Shown here: positions 38,168-50,300 of the stretch, in pieces
How the letters are laid out: each line of letters starts with the position of its first letter
Numbering within the stretch: position 1 is the stretch's first letter
NCBI GenBank assembly: GCA_964023275.1
Contig: OZ029914.1
Coordinates: forward strand, 39,089,424-39,153,423
DNA: 64,000 bases
Direction: 5' to 3'
DNA from: Norana najaformis
Lineage: Eukaryota > Annelida > Clitellata > Crassiclitellata > Hormogastridae
Notes under the pieces: generated by a model
The model's database searches: none
What the model was told of the DNA's origin: nothing
The model's input: only the letters and a program-made list of their open reading frames with translations
Made by a program: the position numbers and the translations under genes

Positions 38168-38242
38168 GTTTTCTTCTACATATGCGTATACCTAGATTAA
38201 TAAGCCGTATAAGTGCTTGTCTTATGTTAATATAGTTGCAGA

Positions 38243-38825
38243 TTAACACTGGCGACTGATAATTTCGGCTTTCATCTCGCTCATATTGAGATAGTCGTTT
38301 CGAGTATCATCAAAGTCGTCGTCGAAATCGATCACCCTAAAATTGTCGAATCCTCCAGCTCCGTTAGCTGTTTGTCCTTCTCTAGCTTCGTTTGAATGAC
38401 ATGTGTAAAACTCAGCCGGTGGTTCTGCAACACCCTCTTCTCGTGCATCTTTGCTGATAACTAATTAACAAAACAGAGCGTGCTTATAAATATGTACATC
38501 AATCATGCAGCCTTAAGGTTGGAAAAGTTGTTGGATTTACACTTTTACGTTATAACAGCTACAACAAATTTAAGATTTTCAGTGCTAAATGTGCATGCAC
38601 CATATTCTAAAGCGTTTCAGAGGCAGTACACAGTGAAACATGAATAAGTACAAGTCGTAGGCCTATTTGTGACGCAGTAAATTGAACAAGAAATACCAAA
38701 TGTCTTCTTGCCTCTTTTTCTTCCACGCGTTTGGCAGACAGTCAGAGCCAACACAAACAGACAACTGAGACTCAACAGACCAATCAGTCCTACTATCAGC
38801 AGTGCCGAATAGTTTGGGCCTAGCA
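38243..38825 (-). CDS. Unit 3 B cassette: transmembrane and Y-x-N tail exons
   Basis: Membrane exon 38697-38825 and tail exon 38243-38460, near-identical to unit 2 (for example CLFVLALTV in place of CMFVLALTV, and EFYTC in place of ECYTC). The DYLNMSEMKAE tail end is unchanged. It shares the missing stalk donor of unit 2. The nearest upstream CUB exons are those of unit 3, about 13 kb away across the nested transposon. Whether transcripts reach that far cannot be seen from sequence. Confidence 0.6.
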
Positions 38826-39070
38826 CTACAAATGATATCACCATAAAAGTATTTCAAAATAAGAAGCATGCACTATCAGAAACCTATATATAATATTTAA
38901 TCCCCGGTATTTGAATCATAACTTAGTAACATTTGAGTGGTTTTTAAAAATATTGTCAAATTTGATCTAATTCTCTGAAAGATTTATTGCTTTCTGCTTA
39001 AATGAAGATTTAACCAGTTTTAAACTGGTTCTTAAAATTTTTATTATTACTCTGTTACACATAGCTGCTG

Positions 39071-39219
39071 TTATATGTAAAACTGAATGGCTGAAGTGGC
39101 TGTAGACGTCGATGTCGATGTCGGTCCGTAAGTTGGGATCGATGTCAATGTCAGTTTGTCAGTTTGGTTCGATGTCAAGTGTGTAGTCACACTTGTGAAC
39201 ACTTCAGGTGTAGTAGAAT
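39071..39219 (-). pseudogene. Unit 3 B stalk exon, truncated at a recombination joint
   Basis: As in unit 2: good acceptor, 48 codons beginning STTPEVFTSVTTHLTS, then the joint near 39095 and an in-frame TAA at 39071. The donor is missing. The joint is the same as in unit 2, so it predates their separation. Confidence 0.65.
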
Positions 39220-39796
39220 CTGAAAATTAAATTTCAAAAATTGTTTGTCGCAACATACAGTGAACGCGCGTGCAACCAGCAAAACGCCTTGGTTGTTTTT
39301 TTCAACCTGCTCTGAATATTCATCACTGCGACTGCTAGAGGATGGAAACATTAGCTGTCGAAAGATTCATAAAGAAACGAGAACTGTATATTAAACTTTT
39401 GAATGTGAAACAAGCCCTAAAATTCTCGCATGTTTGCTTTTTGGTATTGTGTCTCGTGAAACTTTCATGTGAAGCACCTTCTGAAAAAGTATTTGGCTTT
39501 CAAGTAGAGCGTTAACATTGCGAAATAAGTACAATATCACTTTGTATCATGTTAAATAAAGGCTAGAAGAAGTAAGGATACGTGTAATTAACCGCCATAA
39601 ACAGCTTCATTTACATATTTACCGGTTCCTTTGACAGAAAATTCGACCAAATCCACTGCCAACGCCACGAACAAAACTCGATTTAGCCAGGATGAATACA
39701 TCTTCCCTTGATAATGTTTCCTGTTGTCTATATTTTCCGCAAAATAGGCCTATGCCTCCTCAAAAGGGTCAGTGTAAAATCTGCTAACCAATCAAT

Positions 39797-40741
39797 CATC
39801 ATCATCATCAATAACCGTGGGCTCAATGCCCGTAGGTGTCCGATGCCCGTTTCACAATGTGTCTCCACTCGATTCTGTTTTGAGCCGCATGTCCCAGTCT
39901 CTGCAAGTCCGCGCCACACCACTCCTCAATGTCATCCACCCACTCTCGATGTGGTCTGCCTCTTTTGTTCGTACCTTCCATAATTCCAAACATCAGAGTC
40001 TTAATATTTCTGTCATCCTTCATTCTACAGATATGTCCAAACAATCCAAGTTTTCGCTGAATAACCTTCTGCAGTAGATTCTCGGTTATAACCACTCTTT
40101 CGTAAACCTCTTCATTCCTAATCTTCTGAGTCCATCCGATCCTTAGGATTTTTCTGTAACATTTTCTCTCAAATGCCAAGACTCTCCGTCGTGAGTCTTT
40201 TGTCAGGACCCATGTCTCACATCCATACATCATGGTGCTAAATACACATGTCTTTAATACCTCCAGTTTTGTTTTCATGCTGATTGCTCTGCTCTTCCAA
40301 GTTTTATCCATTGCTTTCAACACTGCTATTCCCCTCGCTATTCGTATCATTATTTCACTTTTGCAATCTAGGTCATATGTCATATTACTTCCAAGATAAG
40401 TGAACCTCTCTACATTCTCCAGCTGCATTCTTTCAACCACTATCTGCTGGGTGATATTTTTGTCGCCAAATACCATTGTTTTTGTCTTATCAAAGTTCAT
40501 GTACAGTCCATATTTCTTTGCTTCTTCATTCAGCATTTGTGTTGTGCACTCCAGCTCTGTAGGTCCCTCCTCCAATATGTCCACATCATCTGCAAAACGT
40601 AAATTGTTTATGCATATTCCCTGAACTGATATTCCTTTACTCTTGACCTTGTGAATTGCTCTTTCCAAATCTGTTATAAACACCATGGGCGATATTGGAT
40701 CGCCCTGTCTCATACCCCTGTTGGTTCTAAACCACGGTCCA
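39797..40741 (-). mobile_element. 5'-truncated RTE-type LINE in unit 3
   Basis: Same truncation point, orientation and flanking AACCAATCAAT repeats (39786-39796 and 40742-40752) as the unit 2 copy. It descends from one insertion that was later duplicated. Confidence 0.92.
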
Positions 40742-41188
40742 AACCAATCAATGCTAACGTCCAATAATAATTGTTCTATAAACAATTTAAATCAGCATAA
40801 AGAAATGTCCAATCTGACATTTTGGCAGGCTTTTACTGTAAAAAGCAGTTTGGGCATGGAGAATTTGAGAGTACTGTACTTGCATTCATTTTATTCTTAT
40901 TGAAATTTTAGAAATCAGACACTCTAAAAATGATTGATATGTAATAATACTAGAGACTGTAAGCGATGTGAAGATATGGTTAACACCTTAGCTGTAGCTG
41001 CCACTGTATGACATAACCTATGCATGGAGCATATGTCGCTCATTACATTCGAAATCTTTTAACCCATTGTCTTGAAAATAATAATGATTGGTGATTAGTT
41101 TGATACGATCGTCAGTTAAACAAAGTGTGGTATCATTTTGATTTTTCGAGAGTACCCACGACCACAAAAATGAACGGATGATATTAGT

Positions 41189-41419
41189 TGTTAGTTAATC
41201 TGTTTGTTATCATTTATTTGTTCTATTGTTCTGATTCTTGTAACTGGTATTTCTCAGATTACTCATTCACCATTATATGTTGTGTCCTCATTTAGCGGGA
41301 TTTTGTCCATTCGAAGCTGCCTTTTGCTTCCTGTATCTGAGAATGTATGTAATCTAAGTTTGTTTGTTGTTATTGGTGGCAATAAAAAATGATTGATTGA
41401 CTGATTGATTGATTGATGA
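41189..41419 (+). repeat. LINE 3' end with (TGAT)n tail, unit 3 copy
   Basis: Homologue of 12040-12260 and 26702-26932, closer to the latter. Confidence 0.45.
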
Positions 41420-41802
41420 TATAACACCGACATAAAATATCACCTCTGCAAATAGCATGCATCTTCTTATGTCATTCTTTCCTCAATCTTTCACTGATGC
41501 ACTAAATTTTCAGCATTAAGAAATCATTGCCTCTATGACTACCATCTTTCTCTGTCTCAAACTTTCAAAAATAAATTAGCTAATAATTTTTCTTTGCGAA
41601 CATCTGAACAAACTTAACTACCCTCCTGACCTTACTGAAAAGAAGTTCACATCACGTGCACCTCGCGCTTCGGCACAATCCGTTAACTGGACAAAAATCT
41701 AACCTCACTTGCTCGCACAAGTTCCATGCATATTCGTTACCAACTCAGAATTCGCCTTATGTCTGATTACAAAGCCGCTTTTGCAATATTCAAATCATTA
41801 AC

Positions 41803-41922
41803 ATCATCATCATCATCGTCTTCTTCTTCTTCTTTTTCTTTTTCTTCTTCATCATCATCATCTTCTTCTTCATCGTCATCATCATCATCATCATCAACAT
41901 CATCATCATCAACATCATCATC
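41803..41922. repeat. (TCA/TCT)n microsatellite, unit 3
   Basis: Same triplet pattern as 27318-27437, including the AACATC interruptions. Confidence 0.95.
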
Positions 41923-42401
41923 AAGGCGTTACCCATTTGGCAGTTTAAATGAGTGAACTTCAACGTGTTTGGTTATTCGTCATGTCCAGTTTTTTCTAAA
42001 TGTTAGTTAAACTTTGCATTATCTTCGTTTATATTGTCGAAGTACATTTAGAATATTTAAAGCTGAAGCTTAGCCTAGTATGTATGTACAAGCCAACATA
42101 TAGCCCTACCCTCACCAGCTTTGTTTTTATGAGTCCTTGTACCAAGCCATAGCAACTTTCGTGACCATTTCCTGGAATTAGGCATCAAAATTAATCTGCT
42201 CCTGGATAAATATCTACTTATTAAGTTCAGTACTATTCTGGAAAGAAGCACTGTTTACGAATTTGACGCTCATTGTAATTATTATAATTATGCTGCATAT
42301 ATAATTTAGTTCTAAATACGTTTAGATACATTTTCAAGCGGGTTTGTGCGGGCAAAACTACTGTGTAGTTCATGTCACATGATTTAAAGTGTAGCATCCG
42401 T

Positions 42402-44291
42402 TCAGCGTCGGCCGATTCTACCAGCGTTAATTTCATCGGCATTCTCATAGTCTTCTTCAGGTTGGTCATAAATATCATCATTGAAATAGCTCTCCCGAAA
42501 ATTATCTGCTCTTGCACCTGTTTGCCCTCCTCTCTCCTCAGTTGGATCTAGTGAATAACGATCCGTTGCTTGATCCGGAACCTCTTGTCCAAACGGTTCC
42601 TTGCCTAAGAATATAAACAAAAGACAAATCAAATTAAGAAGGTAGATTCTGATAGATTCTGCATCAGTTTGATTGGGTGTTATGTTAAGTAAGTAGGCAA
42701 ATAGCCTTTATTTGCATCTGACAAGCACATACATTGCGTTGATTACAGCGATTACATTTTATATTTAAAATGGATTATAACATGAGCAAATATAATAATC
42801 GATGGGCATGTGCAACTAAGTACAACTGCTATAATTGCTAATTTAGTTCTAAATATGTTTAGATGCATTTTCAAGCGGGTTTCTTGTGTTTTGCGGTCAG
42901 AGCTATTGTGTAGTTCATGTCTTGCTAGCAACTGCATGTGTCTACTGTATAAACAACGCATATTATACGCGATATTGTATTTTGATATATTTACCTATCA
43001 GGATTCGAATAAAACAGCTTATTTAAAGCTTTCCTCACACAGAGAAGCTGCCAAATTGGTTGATTTTACATACTAGTACTCTCCCGGCCAACCGCTTTTG
43101 AATACTTACCTTACAGGATGGACTCGACGAGCCCTTCATTCGAGTGGCTCTTTCCAGTCCGTTAGTGCTAACAGTCTGAGGTTGTTATTCGATTGAGTCC
43201 TCAGACAAGACAGGTTCGACAGTTTTTGTAATTAGGATTTGAGTTTAGCATGTCTTGATGACATATCCTGTATATTAATTTAAAAAAGTATGGAAATACT
43301 TAAACACTGAAATCAAATTGTATACCATTCGGTAGATTGTTTGAACACAGTTTGTTTAAGTACTGTAACCTCAGCCACAGGCGCTGAAATATAACTATGA
43401 TTTATAGCACTAATAATGTTTGTCGTGACAAGTGATTTAGAATGCCAGATAGGATTCTTACCTTTGATTGCCTTGCTTTGTTTTGTTCTGCACTTCAGGG
43501 CGATGATCAAGGCTACTATAACTAGAAGACTGAGACCCAGAAGACCAACGAGAACTAATATCAGCAGAGAGGAAGAGTTTGGACCTAAAGCTACAATAAA
43601 TATACTAATAAAATTACACAAGCCATTCATGTAACTGCGCTTCGCCATATGTTAGTATTGATCCGGCATTTATTAAGTGCCGCTATCTAATGACTAAGCA
43701 TCAGTCGATGGTGCTGAGCAATTGAGAGTGAAGGACTTGATCACGATCGCTACCCAGTAACTGTCTAAGGGAATGCTTGAACCTGTACTATCTGCGTTAA
43801 AAGCCCAGAGCTCTAACCACTTGGCAGCCGCGCCACATGTGAGCTCGTGGGTAGCCAAGAATGGTAATAAAATGCAAACAACTTTATAGAAAAAGATTAT
43901 TTGTGAACAGTTAGCAAAAATGGAAGTTATTAATATTATTGAGCTCACGATGACTATCATTATCTGAGCTGCAGTTAAATAGTTCCATAAATTATAATGA
44001 ATTTATTGGCAGAATAGTTAATATAGTTCTATCGTGCTTTTATTTTTTGAAGCCGGCAAACATTGGTATTTTGGATATCTTTGGTCACCTGCAAGTATGT
44101 GTAATATAAATGCTTTATAAAGAATGTGTACGTTTGTATCCTTGAATTAAGCGCACCTGTTGCGATATTGCTGAAAATGACGTTGCTATCGGAAACTTCT
44201 GTGACTACGATCGAAGTGGATATGGCTTCAGTTGTTGGCATTAGAGTAGTTCTCCTCTTCGAAGTTGTAAACATTGTCGTTGTTGTTGTTT

Positions 44292-44323
<32 letters not shown>

Positions 44324-47300
44324 GGTGGTGTCGTACATAAGGCTATAACATAAATTGGACCCAAATATTACTTAGAAAGGCAAAACCTAAAGGTTGTTTA
44401 GAAAGAAAAAACCCAAATGTTGTTTAGAAAGACAAAACTCTCAATTTAAATTACGTACCAAATCTAGCAGAATGGTTTATGTGTTTCGATAAGTCTTACG
44501 TCAGATTCTACTACTCGTTATATAATCTTTTGGAGAACAATCTAGATGGAGTCAGCAGTGATTGAACGATAAAATTACAGCCACATTCATCGATAACTTG
44601 TACGAATCTTCTTTCATATTATGCGCACCTACATTCGAAACTCTAACTACCGAAAGAAAGAAGATGTAGTCTATTACTATTATGCAACCAAATTCCACGT
44701 AACATAGTAATCAGGCCAATATGAAGGACCACGAGCAGCGGATTTGTTAACAAAATAACACTGCACCTTCAGAAGGTAGATATTGAGAGATTGAAATCAA
44801 CTAAAAATGTACATTCTTTACAACGCAATAACAACAGAAACTTTGGGATCTTAGTAAATTCTAAGAAAGTTCAACAGTAAATTGGCTGCAATGTAGCGTG
44901 TTATATTGGAAAGAACTGTTAAATTATAATTCAAAACTGTAGGTCTACAGTCTACACAAAGCAGTACATTAGCAACTTTGGGTTTCTAGTAAATACTTAG
45001 AAATCTCAAAGAAATCTCAACTGAGAATTTACTACATTGTAATGAAAACGAATGTTATATAAAATGTTACATTCTAAATTAATGGGCGTCCTTTAAAGAT
45101 ATGTATTCAAATGCGCTCTCAAGACTGTGAAACAGAAGGTTTTCATAGGAGGCAGAAGGCATCATGAGCAACCATTTCATTGGTCATGACTAAACAAAAG
45201 AGGGAGCGAGATTAGATATCTACAAAAGACAAGGGGTATAATGCACAGCAACTGTGCGAGAATAAGGTAGAAATAATTTATATTAGCCACGAAGCATAGA
45301 AACTGCAGTAATGTTATTAATGTCAAATAAAACGAAAATTTGCAAAATAGCATGAGTTCTTCTATATGATATTTACATAATAACAACTAGCATACGAATG
45401 TAACTATAAATGATATTTAATGGAAGCCAGAATGACAAACTGAACTAAACAAAAAGTGCCATGTCCTTAGATTAGATTTTGTGCCGTCTAAAACGAACAT
45501 AGATTACACTGGCCAACACATAATTTGTTGCCTCAAATGTTAGAACTGTTTCTGGGTATATTTGACCTGCTGATTCCAGAAAAGGCACCAGTTTTCTCCC
45601 AGCAGGTCTAGTTTTCGAGATATAGAACATTATGCCATATACCAGTCCTTGCCTCTGCTCGCCCATAAAACATAAGGCTATAGCTATAATTATGTAGTGC
45701 TCAATTTATTATGTGATACACTAAATAAACATAATAATACAAATACTTAAAAGAAAATGGTAGTACCTGAAACTGTACTTATATGATACCAAACAGAACA
45801 AGTTTGTTATAAAAATTTCAAGTCATTCGACACCGAAGAAGCTCCTTTTGTACGATTTCCGAGTGTGGCATCTGCCGGAACAATCGCGCATAATATTCCA
45901 GCAATAGTCTGCCATCATGTGTGCATCCCATCTTCCTTGATATCGATTTTCCATTGTTTTGATGTCTTGGTGAAATCTTTCACCTTGCTCTTCGCTGAAG
46001 TCACCAAGATTCTCTGGAAAGCGATCTAAGTGACTGTGGAGATAATGGACTTTAATGCTCATGTTGCAGCCAAGCTTGTTGAAATGAAGAAGCATATCCT
46101 CTACTAGTTGTGCATAATTGTCTGCCTTCTTGTTGCCAAGAAAATTTTTAGTTACAAGAACAAAGGAAGACCAGGCACAAGATTCGATTTCATTCATTGA
46201 TGGTATGAAAAGTGGGTCATTCATAAGTTGCCTGATCTGTGGACCATCGAAGATTCCAGCCTTCAATTTTTCCATTGTAATTCCTGGTAACTTGTGTACT
46301 ATGTATTCGAAGCATGAACCTTCTTTATTCGAAGCCCTGACAAATTGTTTCATCAGGCCTAGCTTTATATGTAGTGGTGGCAGTATGATCCTATCTCGTG
46401 CCACCAAAGATTCCTTGATTACATTTTGAGCTCCAACCACCATGTCTTTCCTCGAAGGCCAATCTTTTCTTGTCCAATGTTCATGCTTGGCTCTACTGTC
46501 CCAAAGCTGACACAAAAAGCAGGGATACTTTGTGTAGCCACTTTGTTGACCAAGGAGGAAATTTACCATCTTCAAGTCTACACAAATTACCCATTGATGT
46601 TCTTTGTATTTTATCTTTTCCAGTACTAAAGAGATGGCATTGTACTCTTCTTTCATCCTGGTGGAGTGACCGATTGGAATAGAACCAAATTTGTTGCCGT
46701 TATTTAAAAGCACACATTTCAGACTACGTTTTGAACTGTCGATAAAAAGACGCCACTCATCTGGGCTGTAATCCGACAGACCAATTTTCTTCAATAAGTT
46801 GCTGATGTCATTACAGAATACTAGGTTGTTGTCTTCGGTAAAGAATGGCAGCAAATCCTTTTCTCTGTTTCTATAAATTATAATTTTCTTTCCAGGCTGA
46901 AGTGCATTCTTTTCCTTTAGTCTGGACGCAAGCAATTCAGAGGACTCTTTGGAAAGATTTAAGTCCCTGATCAGATCACTCAACTCTTTTTGGTCAAAAC
47001 GTTCACTGTGTGAAGTTGATTGGAAATCACTGTCACTGCCCCCACTTTCTTCACTTTCGTCATCTTGTCCGATATTGGACATGCAAGTCTCATCGTCTGA
47101 GAGCTGAGGTAGTTCGCGAAAAGGTGGAACTGGTACAATATCCGAATGCGGAACAGGTCTCCTGGCTGAAGGTATATCAGAGTAAGACAACTTGTGACGA
47201 TTATTTCGATTGATGCCTATGATATTAACCATACAAAAGTAACAGTCGTCGAAGTGGTTTATCTGTTCCCTCCAAACCATCGGTACACCAAATTTCAGGC

Positions 47301-50300
47301 AGCTTCTCTTTCCAATTGTCCAGTGGCGCAATTGTTCAATACAAGTTTTGCATACTGTATGAGGAGCCCATTGCTTATCTTGATCTCCAAGTTTGACACC
47401 AAAATAACCTACATATGCTCTTTTTACAAACTCAGAAAACGGTTTCCTGTTTGCTTTTAGTGTGTATTCCCCACAAATGTAGCAGAATATGTCTGGATGG
47501 TTAATGCAGCTCCGTCTCGAAGTAGCCATAACCTTAAGGATGTTCGCATCTGAGGAATTAAATGACTAACCTAAAAAATAGTAAGAACATGTAGTTATTT
47601 AATGCTCACATTCACAGATTGTTCTTGCGACCAACTCTTAATATGCCCTAAGACGACTGCGGCTGCTCTAGCTTTCAGGAGGCGGTTTATATAGGCTATA
47701 AATGCTGACTTCAGCATAATCTATTTACATAGTTCGAAACCATGAAACGCTGTATAAGCACAAATAAATTCTAAATGAGGCCATGAATTTAGTGCTGAGT
47801 AAGCTTTAGGCTACGGAATAGTTATTTCGTTGAATCAGCAATATCTCAGGACGCGGCAAGATATGCTGATTTTACATTATAAGGATGTAGGCATTATATG
47901 AATCAGCAAGAATTATAAAACTCCGCCACAGGGGACTGCAAGCCAGCAGTCCCTTGCGCCGGTCCTAAGCCCGGATAAAGGAGGAAGGTTTGCCAGATGG
48001 GTGTCGATACTCTGGCAGTAAAAACCAAGACGATTGAAATCTGATGCCAAACAAAAAGGATGCAAGTACATGCCGGCTCGGACGTCCCCCGGTAAAACAA
48101 GGTCCGCGAAACCAATCGAGCGATCGGGGTTGGATCGACAAATTAGCTACCGAAAGAAAAAGTCTGAAGCCCGCAAGAGAAATGATATCGGTGGGCACAT
48201 GGAATGTCCGCACCCTATGGGCGGCAGGGAAGCTGGAGATGCTGGAAGAGGAAATGTCAAGATACAGATGCGACATACTTGGAATATCAGAGATGCGTTG
48301 GACACAATCAGGCGAGATGAGGAATGGAGGAATAATATGGTCTGGAGATCCCAGCAGACATGAGGCAGGAGTGGGATTTCTGCTCAGCAACAGAGCCAGA
48401 AATGCACTCATCCGCTACAGACCCGTGAACAAAAGGATGATGCTGGCACAGTTCAGTGCACAACCATTCAACATAACAACAATTCAGGTTTACGCACCAA
48501 CGGCTGAAAGCAGTGAAGAGGAGATTGAAGACTTCTACTCAAAGTTGACAGAGCTGATCGGAGAGGTACAGAAGAAGGATACACTCATAATTGGAGGAGA
48601 CTGGAACGCTAAAATCGGTACTGATAGAACGGGATGGGAAGGAGTTATGGGCAAATATGGTTTTGGAGACCGGAATGAAAGGGGTGAAAGACTACTGGAG
48701 TTTGCGGTAGACAATGACCTGACCATCTGCAATACAAGATTCCAACAAAAACAATGTCGAAAGTGGACATGGCGCTCCAGTGATGGACAAACAAGAAACA
48801 TGATTGATATGATCTTAATAAGACGAAAGTGGAACACAGCAGTTCAACTATGCCGTACTTTTCAAGGTGCTGACATAGACTCGGACCACAGCTTGGTCAT
48901 GGCAAACATCAAACTGAAGCTAAAGAAAAAGCATGAGCCATGCTTTGTGAAGCGAAGGAACATTGAAAGACTGAAGGAGGAGTCTACCAGGATCAAGTAC
49001 CAACAGGCGTTAGGAAGGAATTTAAAAGAACTTGAGGAAGAGCAGGACTTGGAAAGCAGAACAGAAAAACTAACTGCAGCAATAAACAATGCGATAGAGG
49101 AGGCGGTTCCAGAAGAAGAAAAGATCAAGCAAAAGTGGATAACACAGGAGACATTGCGGCTGATACAGGAAAAGAGGGAGCTAAAACTCAAAAGAGACAC
49201 ATCACAGGTAGCAGAACGGAAATACAAGGAGAGTTGCAACAGGGTGAGGAAGGCAGCAAGAGAGGATAAAGCACAATGGTTGGAACAGCAGTGCAGGGAA
49301 ATTGAAAAGAACTTTGGAGAAGGCAAAAGCAGAGAAGTCTACAAAATGATAAGAAATGTAAACAGAAACTGGCAACCGAGACTCACAGCAATAAAAGACG
49401 AGAAGGCTAAAATGCTAACAACAAAGGAAGATATAATACAGCGATGGACGGAATATTGCAGTGAATTATATAGCGAACAGCCAAATCAAGATCTTACTAG
49501 AGAGATAATAAAAGAACTAAAGGCTATCTCCCCTCCGACGACGGAAACAAACACAGACATATTGTTAGAGGAAGTTCAAAAAGCGATAACAAGGTTAAAA
49601 AACAATAAAAGCCCTGGTAGAGACAACATCACGGGAGAAATGATCAAGCATGGAGGAGATCTTCTGTTGGGTGAAATCCACAGGTTATGTAACATGGCAT
49701 GGGAGCAAGGACAAGCACCGGAAGAGTGGAAGAAGTCGATATTGGTAACAATCTACAAAAAGGGAAGTCCATTGGAATGTAACAACTACCGCACCATTGC
49801 GCTGATAAGCCACCTGGGCAAGGTGCTGATGATGGTATTGGCGGAAAGATTAAGGAGCCAGATGGAGGAATACTTGACGGATGAGCAGGCGGGATTTCGG
49901 AAGGATAGAAGCACGATACAACAAATCTTGGCTTTAAGACTAATAGCAGAAAAAGCAAGGCGAAAGAATAAAAAGGTATACAACTGTTTTGTAGACTTTA
50001 AGAAGGCATTTGACAGTATAGACCAGAACGTGACATGGGCCGTTCTACAATCGTATGGGGTTGACAACAAACTGATTCAGTTGTTACGAGACATAAATGG
50101 TACTTCACAAGCGGCGGTCAGGACATGTGGCAAGTTGGGACCGTGGTTTAGAACCAACAGGGGTATGAGACAGGGCGATCCAATATCGCCCATGGTGTTT
50201 ATAACAGATTTGGAAAGAGCAATGGACAGGGTCAAGAGCAAAGGAATATCAGTTCAGGGAATATGCATAAACAATTTACGTTTTGCAGATGATGTGGACA

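Larger units (their letters stand above)
32582..38242. other. Upstream region of the unit 2 gene and spacer to the unit 3 B cassette
   Basis: Close copy of 17995-23752. It holds a LINE relic and a (TTATA)n tract. No exon is supported. Frames near 36898-37387 are also readable in part in units 1 and 3, but show no domain and shift between copies. Confidence 0.5.

Noticed and set aside
48862-49326. Minus-strand Ser/Leu-rich frames opposite the LINE ORF
   Set aside because: Shadows of the RTE reading frame, which carries clear endonuclease and RT motifs on the plus strand.
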